DNA of 16,011 bases from Candidatus Aenigmatarchaeota archaeon (GTDB taxonomy: Archaea > Aenigmatarchaeota > Aenigmatarchaeia > QMZP01 > QMZT01), in contig DAOWAL010000011.1 of NCBI GenBank assembly GCA_030634615.1, forward strand, positions 1 to 16,011, in the 5' to 3' direction. Made by a program: the position numbers and the translations under genes. This document shows positions 7,637 to 14,495 of this stretch, one piece after another. The notes below the pieces were generated by a model. That model saw nothing but the letters and a program-made list of their open reading frames with translations. It was not told the DNA's origin and did not search any database. The stretch's first letter is position 1. The number at the start of each line of letters is the position of its first letter.

Positions 7637-7650
7637 TTATATTTTATATG
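7637..7650 (+). promoter_or_regulatory. TATA box of the FlaJ/TadC pair
   Basis: TTATATTTTATATG is centred about 28 bases before ATG 7672, predicting a leaderless transcript for the first platform gene. It lies 10 bases after the SRP RNA end. Confidence 0.6.
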
Positions 7651-7671
7651 CGAAGTTGACAATATTTTATT

Positions 7672-8550
7672 ATGCCATCTTTTTACAGAAAACTATCCAC
7701 GCTCCTTTTTGGGAGAATTGTTGATGAGTCGTTAGAATCTTTCAAACCACTTGAACCGCATTTGAGAAATTCTAATATGAAAATATTGCTAAAGACATGG
7801 GTCAGCATGATTTTTTTTAACACAGTAATGTCATTTATTGTCTCATTCGTTTCAATATATGTAATATTTTCATTTTTCATAGAAGTTGAATTCTACATAT
7901 ACATTTTCAGTGTCATTTTCATGCCCATCTTTGTTTCGTCCATAGTTTTCATAGTGATGTATCTTTATCCTGTGCAAAGAGAGAATTCAAGACAAAAGTC
8001 GATTGAAAACAATCTTCCCTTTGCGATGACACACATGGCAGCAATTGCTTCTTCAGGCATACCAACAGAATTCATGTTTGAACTACTTACAGGTTTTAAG
8101 GAATATGGAGAGATATCCGAAGATTCAAAACTTATAATGAGAAACATAAAAACATTTGGTATGAGCTCTGTTGATGCACTGAAGGATGCTGCTGAAAGAA
8201 CGCCTTCTAAAGATTTCAGACAGGTTTTACTTGGTATTGTATCGACAATTGAATCTGGTGGCAATATTATAGAATTTTTAAATAAAATGTCAGAAAAGGC
8301 ACTTTTTGATTACAGGATAAAAAGGGAGAAATATCTAAAAACTCTTTCAACATACGCAGACATTTATACAGCACTTCTTGTCGCAGCACCGCTTATGATG
8401 CTTTCTCTTCTTGCAACAATGAGTATAATAGGTGGGAGTATAATGGGACTTACAATAGAAGCATTAATGCTGCTCATAACATGGGTGTTATTACCAGTGC
8501 TGAATATTGGATTTCTCATATTCATTCACGTAACATATCCAGGTGTATAA
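7672..8550 (+). CDS. FlaJ/TadC-like (T2SSF) pilus membrane platform protein 1
   Basis: A 292-residue half-size FlaJ/TadC-type protein. Two or three hydrophobic segments at about 44-105 are followed by a cytoplasmic helical T2SSF domain (about 115-225; FAMTHMAAIASSGIPTEFMF and RQVLLGIVSTIESGGNI are typical) and a C-terminal pair of membrane helices (about 235-285). Such proteins form the inner-membrane platform that couples the secretion ATPase to pilin assembly. The ATG at 7672 has a TATA box about 28 bases upstream, so translation is probably leaderless. The next gene starts one base after the stop and encodes a second, divergent member, so a heterodimeric platform is likely. The matching ATPase is presumably the one at 1735-3291 (inference from proximity, strand and lack of another candidate here). 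Confidence 0.9.
   Translation: MPSFYRKLSTLLFGRIVDESLESFKPLEPHLRNSNMKILLKTWVSMIFFNTVMSFIVSFVSIYVIFSFFIEVEFYIYIFSVIFMPIFVSSIVFIVMYLYPVQRENSRQKSIENNLPFAMTHMAAIASSGIPTEFMFELLTGFKEYGEISEDSKLIMRNIKTFGMSSVDALKDAAERTPSKDFRQVLLGIVSTIESGGNIIEFLNKMSEKALFDYRIKREKYLKTLSTYADIYTALLVAAPLMMLSLLATMSIIGGSIMGLTIEALMLLITWVLLPVLNIGFLIFIHVTYPGV
8541..8545 (+). promoter_or_regulatory. Shine-Dalgarno AGGTG of the second platform gene
   Basis: AGGTG lies in the last codons of the first platform gene, 6 bases before ATG 8552. It supports ATG 8552 over the in-frame GTG 8543. Confidence 0.65.
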
Positions 8551-8551
8551 G

Positions 8552-9403
8552 ATGAAAATTGGAAAAACAATCATACACGAGGCCATTTTCATAGCAGTCG
8601 GTATATTAATTATTGTATTAAATGTGACAATAATTTCACAGGTTGTCCCGTTCATTGCACCTCTAATAAACGTACTCGGGGCAATGATTGCTATTGTACC
8701 CCCGTTTTTGATATTTTATGGAAAATATCGAATGAACAAAGAAATTGAGGAACAGTTCATAATTTTCATAACAGATTTAACGCAGGCGATAGATTCCGGA
8801 ATGACATTACCAATTGCACTTAAACATTCTGCTAAAAAGGATTACAGGTCTTTAACTCCATATGTGAGAGAAATAAACAGTAAAGTTGATTGGGGAATCC
8901 CTTTTGAAAAAACTCTGAAGCTTTTTGCCAAAAAAATGCAGTCAAGTCCAATAAAGAGATCTGTCAGTACAATAATAGAAACTTACAAAGTAGGTGGAAA
9001 GATATCGGATACACTAAAGGCGATTGGGCAATCGCTCATAGAAATCAATAAGATAAAACAGGAAAGATCAGCATCAGTACAGTCTCAAATTGTAACTTCA
9101 TATCTGATATTTTTCATTTTCATTTTCATTTTAGTCATACTGAAAACATTCCTCATACCTGCTCTTGGTGGTATGAATACACCGACAATGGGTGAAATGG
9201 AAGGGAATCCCAGTGTTCCGATAGAAGTTTACACTCAGGCTTTCATAAATTTCATAATAGTTCAAGGCTTTTTTGCAGGTCTTGCCACAGGTAAAATGGC
9301 AGAAGGCTCTATTATAAGTGGTCTAAAGCACAGTATAGTGTTAATATCGATAGGATACACTATATTTTCAATATTTGGCCAATTACAATTGTCATTGTTT
9401 TAA
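8552..9403 (+). CDS. FlaJ/TadC-like (T2SSF) pilus membrane platform protein 2
   Basis: A 283-residue T2SSF-type protein. Two membrane segments lie near the N-terminus (about 7-55), followed by the cytoplasmic helical domain (FIIFITDLTQAIDSGMTLPIAL; SVSTIIETYKVGGKISDTL) and membrane segments at about 180-200 and 230-280. The GG-containing motif after the long helix (YKVGGKISDTL) matches the corresponding ESGGNI site in the first platform gene, as expected for paralogues. I start at ATG 8552 because AGGTG precedes it; GTG 8543 would add three residues. The gene is translationally linked to its partner. Role: second half of the inner-membrane platform of a type IV pilus-like machine. Confidence 0.9.
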   Translation: MKIGKTIIHEAIFIAVGILIIVLNVTIISQVVPFIAPLINVLGAMIAIVPPFLIFYGKYRMNKEIEEQFIIFITDLTQAIDSGMTLPIALKHSAKKDYRSLTPYVREINSKVDWGIPFEKTLKLFAKKMQSSPIKRSVSTIIETYKVGGKISDTLKAIGQSLIEINKIKQERSASVQSQIVTSYLIFFIFIFILVILKTFLIPALGGMNTPTMGEMEGNPSVPIEVYTQAFINFIIVQGFFAGLATGKMAEGSIISGLKHSIVLISIGYTIFSIFGQLQLSLF

Positions 9404-9430
9404 ATATATGATAAGAATATGTATATGCAA

Positions 9431-9437
9431 GAGGTGA
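9431..9437 (+). promoter_or_regulatory. Shine-Dalgarno GAGGTGA of rps17e
   Basis: GAGGTGA is a long match to the anti-Shine-Dalgarno of archaeal 16S rRNA, 4 bases before ATG 9442. An AT-rich TATA-like run (TTTTAAATATATG, about 9398-9410) just upstream could give rps17e its own promoter. Confidence 0.7.
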
Positions 9438-9441
9438 GTAT

Positions 9442-9642
9442 ATGGGAAGAATAAAAACAATCTCTATAAAATCGCTCGGTAATGAGCTAATAAAGGATAA
9501 TGCAGACAAGTTCACAGATGATTTTGATAAAAATAAGATTGCAATTGGTGAATTAAAGGACGTGAAGTCAAAAAAACAAAGAAATGTCCTGGCTGGTTAC
9601 ATAACAAGAGAAATGAGAAAAGCGAAAAAGAGCGGTCTGTGA
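9442..9642 (+). CDS. rps17e: Small ribosomal subunit protein S17e (eS17)
   Basis: The 66-residue product is a short archaeal S17e: it begins MGRIKTISIKSLGNELI, has the FTDDFDKNKIAIGEL segment and ends NVLAGYITREMRKAKKSGL, all matching the family pattern (R-G-Y/N-K-IAGYVTRLM in others). It is a structural protein of the 30S subunit. Length is typical (about 60-70 residues in archaea). It has a strong Shine-Dalgarno and is followed after 5 bases by the CBS-domain gene, so the two are probably co-expressed, which fits a ribosome-linked role for the latter. Confidence 0.9.
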   Translation: MGRIKTISIKSLGNELIKDNADKFTDDFDKNKIAIGELKDVKSKKQRNVLAGYITREMRKAKKSGL

Positions 9643-9647
9643 TTATC

Positions 9648-10733
9648 ATGGAACTGGAAAGTGTTATTGAAAAAGCTTTTATTGTCAGACCTGATGATAG
9701 TGTTTCTCACGTAATTTCTAAAATGGCAGAAAACAAAAAACACGAAGCCTTTCTTTTTGATACTGAATTCAGAGGAATTGTGACACTAAGTGATGTAATT
9801 AAAAGAAAAGTAAGCGATCCTGATAAAACAAAGATATCATATTTTGCAAAATCATTGAAACCATTTCCATCAGATGCTTCTGTGAGTGATGTAATAAATT
9901 ATATGATGGTGAGTGAATACAGAACACTTCCCGTAAAAAGTAACGGAGAAATTTTTTCTGTATCGAAACCGAAACTTTTACGATTTGTCAAGGACTCTGT
10001 TTTTGAAGGTAAAAAAGTGAAGAATGTAATGCAGTTTCCGTACTGTGCAAGTGAGAGTGACGACATAAAAACAGTTATTTCAACTATGAAAGAAACTGGA
10101 TTATCAAGATTGCCAATTCTGAACAAGGCAGGAAAGTTTACCGGTCTTGCAGATAGTTTAAGTCTTGTTGATATTGTTAGAGACAGAACATCATCAAAAC
10201 GTGGAGACATGTTTGGTGACAAAAGAAAATTGGGTGAAATAGGGATAAACAAGTTCACAAGAAAGGATGTTGTGAAGGTCGATCCAGATATACCACTAAA
10301 GAGCATAGTGAAGAGAATTTCTGAAGAAGGCGCCTGCACAGTAATAGTTGAAAAGGACGAGAAGTTCCTTGGGATGATCACGGCAAAAGACATATTCAAA
10401 CTCATAGGCAAATCCCTTGAAACTGTTTACGTAAGAGTGAGCGGGCTTGATTCAGAAGATAATTTCATAAAAGGCAAAGTTGACGATCTCATAGAAAACA
10501 CAATAAGCAAACTCATTAAAGTCATTCCTGTCACGTATGTCGCAGTCCATGTCGAAACCCATCAATCTGGTGGAAGAAGAACAAAATACTCTGTTGAAGG
10601 CAGATTTGTAACTGAGAAAGGTAATTTCTTTGCAGGTGATATCGAATGGGATCCAACAAAAGCTGTTAAGAATTTCTTAGATAAAATAGAAAGAGAAGTC
10701 CACAAGAAAATCGACAAGAAAAGAGGGCGCTGA
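9648..10733 (+). CDS. Four-CBS protein with C-terminal HPF/S30AE-like domain (candidate ribosome hibernation factor)
   Basis: A 361-residue protein. Four CBS modules can be traced at about residues 2-52, 64-114, 123-179 and 202-254 (for example ETGLSRLPILNKAGKFTGLA and GACTVIVEKDEKFLGMITAKD); such modules usually bind adenine nucleotides and act as energy sensors. The last 100 residues are not CBS: VYVRVSGLD, a long helix (DDLIENTISKLIKVIP), VAVHVETHQSGGRRTKYSVEG as two strands, an acidic WDP turn and a final basic helix. This beta-alpha-beta-beta-beta-alpha order with a basic tail resembles bacterial HPF/RaiA ribosome-binding domains. It lies 5 bases after rps17e. I infer a nucleotide-sensing ribosome hibernation factor; related CBS-domain archaeal ribosome factors have been reported as far as I recall. 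I start at ATG 9648; GTG 9639 overlapping the rps17e stop is an alternative. Confidence 0.8.
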   Translation: MELESVIEKAFIVRPDDSVSHVISKMAENKKHEAFLFDTEFRGIVTLSDVIKRKVSDPDKTKISYFAKSLKPFPSDASVSDVINYMMVSEYRTLPVKSNGEIFSVSKPKLLRFVKDSVFEGKKVKNVMQFPYCASESDDIKTVISTMKETGLSRLPILNKAGKFTGLADSLSLVDIVRDRTSSKRGDMFGDKRKLGEIGINKFTRKDVVKVDPDIPLKSIVKRISEEGACTVIVEKDEKFLGMITAKDIFKLIGKSLETVYVRVSGLDSEDNFIKGKVDDLIENTISKLIKVIPVTYVAVHVETHQSGGRRTKYSVEGRFVTEKGNFFAGDIEWDPTKAVKNFLDKIEREVHKKIDKKRGR

Positions 10734-10748
10734 TTTGGAACATCCACG

Positions 10749-10760
10749 TTTTTTAAATTT
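10749..10760 (+). promoter_or_regulatory. TATA-like element before the 58-residue ORF
   Basis: TTTTTTAAATTT is centred about 24 bases before ATG 10779, compatible with a leaderless transcript. Confidence 0.45.
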
Positions 10761-10778
10761 TAAAGTAATATTTATCAC

Positions 10779-10955
10779 ATGGTGTATAAATTTACATTGG
10801 TGTGTGAAGGGAATGTATCCGGTGTTGACAAGCCGATAAAATATGAAATTGTCGATTTCTATAAAATGGTCCATGGACGCAAAGACATACCAATAGACAA
10901 TAATATCATTTCAAACTTCCGCGAGTCTGAAGGTATATGCTTCAGAGACGAGTAA
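10779..10955 (+). CDS. Small hypothetical protein (58 residues)
   Basis: An uninterrupted ATG-to-TAA frame encodes 58 residues starting MVYKFTLVCEGNVSGVDKPI and ending EGICFRDE, with Cys at positions 9 and 53. It occupies most of the 293 bases between the CBS gene and the HPr-like gene, and an AT-rich TATA-like element sits at the leaderless distance. The start looks like a beta strand and the middle has a helix-forming stretch (YEIVDFYKMVHG). I recognise no family. It could be a real small protein co-located with the HPr-like gene, a remnant of a larger gene, or chance; the promoter placement and lack of another explanation for the gap favour a real gene. Confidence 0.45.
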   Translation: MVYKFTLVCEGNVSGVDKPIKYEIVDFYKMVHGRKDIPIDNNIISNFRESEGICFRDE

Positions 10956-10997
10956 ATTCATGATACTTCTCTTCGTCAGGATTAGGGGGGACGTTAA

Positions 10998-11006
10998 TTT
11001 TTAAAA
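10998..11006 (+). promoter_or_regulatory. TATA box of the HPr-like gene
   Basis: TTTTTAAAA is centred 25 bases before ATG 11027; no Shine-Dalgarno is present, so a leaderless transcript is predicted. Confidence 0.55.
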
Positions 11007-11026
11007 CTTATTTTTATTTCTAGATA

Positions 11027-11305
11027 ATGGAATATGTCCACAATTTCAAAGTAGGAAATATTCATGCACGGCCAATAGGGAGAATGGTCAATGAAATTGG
11101 TGACATATATCGTAATCTCCCCGGTATTAAGATTGATTTCAGAAACGAACATGAAACACTTACAGGCGCTAATTTTCCAAACCTGTTTTATGGACACAAA
11201 TTTCGTGAAGGGAGTGACGCAAAAATGGTCGCGGAAGGAGATTTCGGTATTGAAATTTTGAAGAATGCTGATGAAAGTGTTGCACGTTATATCTCTAAAG
11301 ATTAG
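11027..11305 (+). CDS. HPr-like phosphocarrier domain protein
   Basis: The 92-residue product resembles the phosphotransferase carrier HPr along its whole length. After a first strand (YVHNFKVGN) comes IHARPIGRMV, matching the GLHARPA active site, with the phospho-acceptor His at residue 13 and the following Arg15 and Pro16 kept. Then come a helix, a strand (KIDFRN), TGANFPNLFYGHKFREGSDAKMVAEG aligned in pieces with the NAKSIMGVLSLGAKKGDEVTIKAEG region, and a last helix DESVARYI. The regulatory Ser46 site (KSIM) is replaced by NFPN. Length is close to the usual 85-90. HPr normally passes phosphate from enzyme I to sugar EII proteins; no such genes are in the window, so its partner is unknown. 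The gene is monocistronic, probably leaderless, and overlaps the convergent glyS stop by 4 bases. The assignment rests on motif spacing only. Confidence 0.62.
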   Translation: MEYVHNFKVGNIHARPIGRMVNEIGDIYRNLPGIKIDFRNEHETLTGANFPNLFYGHKFREGSDAKMVAEGDFGIEILKNADESVARYISKD

Positions 11306-12774
11306 AACATCTTTTTTCCGTCAAAGAAATCATCGATTGTCTTTTCAAGATCTTTTATTTCAACACGTATTTGTTTCATACTATCTCGATCTCTAAGTGT
11401 TACGTCGTCTTTTTCAAGACTATCATAGTCTACTGTTATCGCAAGTGGAACACCGAGTTGATCATAAATAACATATCTTTTTCCTATGGACTGTTTTTCA
11501 TCGTATTTTGTCTCGTATTTTGTTTTTAAAGTTTTGTGAATTTCTCTTGCTTTATCGTTAACACCATCTTTTCGAACTAGTGGGAGTATTACAATATCCA
11601 TTGGTGTAAGATTTCTTGGAAAACTTAGTATAGGTTTTCCATCTCTCTCATCAAAGGAATTTTCAAGTATTGAGTAAAAAATTCTGTCAAGACCCATAGA
11701 TATCTCAAAGACATGCGGAATGAATTTTTCCTCGTCTTCTACAACGCTAAGATCTGCACCAGATACTTTCGAGTGCGATGAAAGATCATAGTTTGTTCTG
11801 TAGTTACAAGCAACAAGTTCAAGCCATCCTATGCTTGTTTTGAATTCGAAATCCCATGTTTCTTTTGAATAGAATGCTTTTGCATCATCATCAAGTTCCC
11901 TGAATCTGAAATCTTTTGGATCAAATCCGCAAGTTTCAAAGAATTTTTGTGTAATTACAATGTAATACGCAACAAGCTTTCCTGAAACTATTTTTTTCTT
12001 AACAGCTTCCTCTGCTGTTATTGAAATTGTTTCTTTTTTCCCTAACAGTCTTAGGCGAAGTTTTGTTTTTTTAATGCTGTCAAATTCAGGACATTCGTTT
12101 ATTTTTTTAGGATTGAAAAACACCTCTGTTTCGAGTTGGCTAAATTCCCTTGTTCTTATCAGGCCCTGACGTGGGGATATTTCATTACGGAATGATTTAC
12201 CAACTTGTGATATTGGTAAAGGAAGTGTAACTCTGGCTGTTTTGTAAATTTTTTGAAATGCAGTAAATATGTTTTGACATGTTTCTGGTCTCAGGTAAGC
12301 ATTGTAATCGCCTGACAGAGGACCTATAGAAACACCTATCATCATATTGAATTTTTTGACCTTGGCAAATTTCCCTTTACATTCGGGACAGTTTACTTTA
12401 TGTTTTTCGATTAATTTATCGAATTTGGAAATTTCCATTGCTTCGGGTATTTCCTCACCGGTTTTCTTTTCTAAAAGTTTATCTGCTCTGAATATCTTGT
12501 GGCATTTTTTGCACTGTATCAGTGGATCAACAAAGCTCTTCAAATGACCAGATGCTTCAAAATTATTTTTTGGAAGTATGATACATCCATCAATTTCAAT
12601 TGAATCTATTTTCCTAACAACTTCCTTTCTCCACACATCTGCAATTTTTCTTCTGAGTGTGGCCCCAAGATGACCAAAGTCCCAGAAACCCGAGGGAGGA
12701 GAATGTATCTCTGCTGATGGAAAGAACAATCCTCTCTGATCAGCAAGTTGTTGTATACGCGCAAATTTATCCAT
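11302..12774 (-). CDS. glyS: Glycyl-tRNA synthetase (archaeal/eukaryotic alpha2 type)
   Basis: A 490-residue class II synthetase that charges tRNA-Gly. The N-terminus MDKFARIQQLADQRGLFFPS, followed by SGFWDFGHLG (motif 1 region), is characteristic of this GlyRS type. Two Cys pairs, CKKC (88-91) and CPEC (129-132), form a likely zinc-binding insertion. Motif 2 is KSFRNEISPRQGLIRTREFSQ (about 193-213), motif 3 MGLDRIF (360-366), and the anticodon-binding domain begins near PRNLTPMDIVILPL. It is shorter than most archaeal GlyRS (about 560-580), but no motif is missing. I start at ATG 12774 since it gives the canonical N-terminus; the frame extends to 12837 but that extension is hydrophobic and overlaps the divergent gene. 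A TATA-like CTTATTAAAAC (about 12802-12812, - strand) would give a leader of a few bases. Confidence 0.95.
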   Translation of the reverse strand: MDKFARIQQLADQRGLFFPSAEIHSPPSGFWDFGHLGATLRRKIADVWRKEVVRKIDSIEIDGCIILPKNNFEASGHLKSFVDPLIQCKKCHKIFRADKLLEKKTGEEIPEAMEISKFDKLIEKHKVNCPECKGKFAKVKKFNMMIGVSIGPLSGDYNAYLRPETCQNIFTAFQKIYKTARVTLPLPISQVGKSFRNEISPRQGLIRTREFSQLETEVFFNPKKINECPEFDSIKKTKLRLRLLGKKETISITAEEAVKKKIVSGKLVAYYIVITQKFFETCGFDPKDFRFRELDDDAKAFYSKETWDFEFKTSIGWLELVACNYRTNYDLSSHSKVSGADLSVVEDEEKFIPHVFEISMGLDRIFYSILENSFDERDGKPILSFPRNLTPMDIVILPLVRKDGVNDKAREIHKTLKTKYETKYDEKQSIGKRYVIYDQLGVPLAITVDYDSLEKDDVTLRDRDSMKQIRVEIKDLEKTIDDFFDGKKMF

Positions 12775-12785
12775 GTTTATCACAT

Positions 12786-12795
12786 ATAAATTTAT
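12786..12795 (+). promoter_or_regulatory. Palindromic TATA box between glyS and the PHP gene
   Basis: ATAAATTTAT is a perfect palindrome centred about 28 bases before ATG 12819, giving a leaderless transcript for the PHP gene. In the glyS direction it is too close to ATG 12774 to act as the TATA box. Confidence 0.55.
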
Positions 12796-12818
12796 TGTGG
12801 CCGTTTTAATAAGATAGT

Positions 12819-13484
12819 ATGTTAATGGAAAAATCAATTAAGCTTGATTTACACATACATTCCAAATTTTCAAAAGATGGTACAATGACCCCTGAACAAA
12901 TAATTTCCATCGCAAAAAATGTCGGTCTAGATGGAATAGCAGTAACTGATCACAACACAATAAAGGGGGGAATTGAAACTGCAAAAATATGTGATGATAA
13001 TTTTATAGTTATTGTTGGATCTGAAATAATGACAACACATGGAGAAATAATTGGTCTAGGTTTAACAGAAGATGTACAAGATGGTTTGACCCCACTTGAA
13101 ACATGCAAACTCATAAAAAAACAAGGAGCTTTAGTAGTAGTTCCACACCCGTTTGATAAATTCAGAAAAGGTGTTGGAAGTGAACTTGAAAAAATAGTAG
13201 AACATGTAGATGCAATAGAAACTTTCAACTCAAGAACAATGATGACTAAATTTAATAAAAAAGCTGATGAGTTTTCAGAAAAATATAATGTTCCTAGAAT
13301 TGCATCATCAGATTCTCATTTCCCAGATGAAATTGGTTCTTCATATACAATATTAAACTGCGAATTAGACGTAAAATCAATATTAAATGAAATTAAGAGT
13401 GGTAAAACAGAAATATCGTGCCGTAAAACGGGCATAAAACCACACTGGAAAACATTCAAAGGGAACGTAAAGAGAAAATTCTAG
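12819..13484 (+). CDS. PHP-domain metal-dependent phosphoesterase
   Basis: A 221-residue stand-alone PHP domain protein. Metal-binding motifs are complete: DLHIHSKFSKDG near the N-terminus, VTDHNT, GSEIMTTHGEIIGLG, VVPHPFDKF and SSDSHF. Such small archaeal PHP proteins are related to RNase AM / nucleoside 3',5'-bisphosphate phosphatase (TrpH/YciV) enzymes and to histidinol phosphatases, so a phosphoesterase on a nucleotide or other phosphomonoester is likely, but the substrate is open. The ATG at 12819 fits a leaderless transcript from the TATA box at 12786-12795; ATG 12825 is an alternative that would remove two residues. The gene diverges from glyS and converges on the UbiA gene with overlapping stop codons (shared CTAG). 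Confidence 0.88.
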   Translation: MLMEKSIKLDLHIHSKFSKDGTMTPEQIISIAKNVGLDGIAVTDHNTIKGGIETAKICDDNFIVIVGSEIMTTHGEIIGLGLTEDVQDGLTPLETCKLIKKQGALVVVPHPFDKFRKGVGSELEKIVEHVDAIETFNSRTMMTKFNKKADEFSEKYNVPRIASSDSHFPDEIGSSYTILNCELDVKSILNEIKSGKTEISCRKTGIKPHWKTFKGNVKRKF

Positions 13485-14491
13485 ATAGGTTTTAATTCTG
13501 TTATATTTTCTATGTCTTCTTTTATTTTATTTTCTATGTCTTCGAGTGTCTCATATTCTTTCAGCTTATCTGTTAAATTATCAACATGGCCTGTTATGGC
13601 ATCAGGTATTTCTTCGACTATTACATCGGTGTACACATCAATCGTATCTGCCATCTGACTATTCAAAAGTCCGACAGCTGGTATTGTGAGTATCAAAAAT
13701 GAGAGTATAACGACTGGTAAAAGCATATATTCTGTAATTAGCATATTATCTATTTTATGGAATTTTATGTCCATCTGTTTGAAAAGAAGTATAATGAAAA
13801 GTGGAATCACTATTAAAAATATCATGCTAATGGGCATGCCGTAATAGATAAATGATATCATATACGAAGTAAGACCTGTGATTCCAAGACCACCAATAAT
13901 TTTTTTGTTTGTTTTTATTGTCTTGCCCTTGAAATCAAATTTGTATATGATGTAACTTACATTATAAGCTATTGCAAAAGTAAGTAATATCCAAAATGGG
14001 AATCTTGTAATATCCGTTGTTAGTGCAAACCATGCGCACGAAAATTTCAAAAACTCTATCACAGTCATATTTATTGAAGTTTTGTTCATGCTCTTTTTGT
14101 ATCTCGTGTAAGGGGATGAATGCAAAAAATTGAGTGCAATCATACCAGCAACCATTGCAAAAAACCATCTGTTTACGAAAAAAGATATGCCAAAACCCAC
14201 AACTAGGAATGTCAATGTTATAATTTTTGCCTGCTTAAATGACATGTCTCCGCTAGCTAAAAGCTTCCATCTAAGTTTTTCGCTGTCTTTTTTGTCTTCT
14301 TCGTAATCAACTAAATCGTTGTACATGTAAACAGCTGAATACGATATCAAAAATCCTGAAAGGGCAACCAAAAGTGTGGTTATATCAGGATTTCCAATTA
14401 TCACCCAATACAAAATTGCACTGAGTGCAAACTGTACTATATTTTTTGGTAAGCTAACTGTAACACTGTTGAAAAGGATTTTTTTTATCAT
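13481..14491 (-). CDS. UbiA family prenyltransferase with C-terminal extension
   Basis: A 336-residue multi-pass membrane protein of the UbiA superfamily, which transfers prenyl groups from prenyl diphosphates. The first Asp-rich motif is intact: NDLVDYEEDKKD (Asn58, Asp59, Asp62, Asp66), followed by RWKLLASGDMS as in the decaprenyl-phosphate phosphoribosyltransferase-like branch (NDxxDxxxDxxxPxKxxRPIASG). The second motif appears degraded: YKFDFKGKT (183-191) keeps one Asp (186) but not the usual second one. About eight or nine hydrophobic segments cover residues 15-275. After the last one a polar, acidic helical tail of about 55 residues (282-336) is present, unusual for the family. The gene starts 4 bases after the methyltransferase stop, with GTGAT just before ATG 14491, so the two are co-transcribed. 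The substrate (lipid, quinone-like or polyprenyl phosphate) cannot be told. Confidence 0.85.
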   Translation of the reverse strand: MIKKILFNSVTVSLPKNIVQFALSAILYWVIIGNPDITTLLVALSGFLISYSAVYMYNDLVDYEEDKKDSEKLRWKLLASGDMSFKQAKIITLTFLVVGFGISFFVNRWFFAMVAGMIALNFLHSSPYTRYKKSMNKTSINMTVIEFLKFSCAWFALTTDITRFPFWILLTFAIAYNVSYIIYKFDFKGKTIKTNKKIIGGLGITGLTSYMISFIYYGMPISMIFLIVIPLFIILLFKQMDIKFHKIDNMLITEYMLLPVVILSFLILTIPAVGLLNSQMADTIDVYTDVIVEEIPDAITGHVDNLTDKLKEYETLEDIENKIKEDIENITELKPI

Positions 14492-14495
14492 AATA

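Noticed and set aside
9899..10411. 170-residue frame on the - strand
   Set aside because: It lies wholly within the CBS-domain gene and shows only biased, low-complexity sequence; an antisense shadow.
10734..11026. Possible tRNA or other RNA gene in the gap between the CBS and HPr-like genes
   Set aside because: No cloverleaf or long paired ends are seen; the small ORF and two AT-rich promoter elements account for the sequence.
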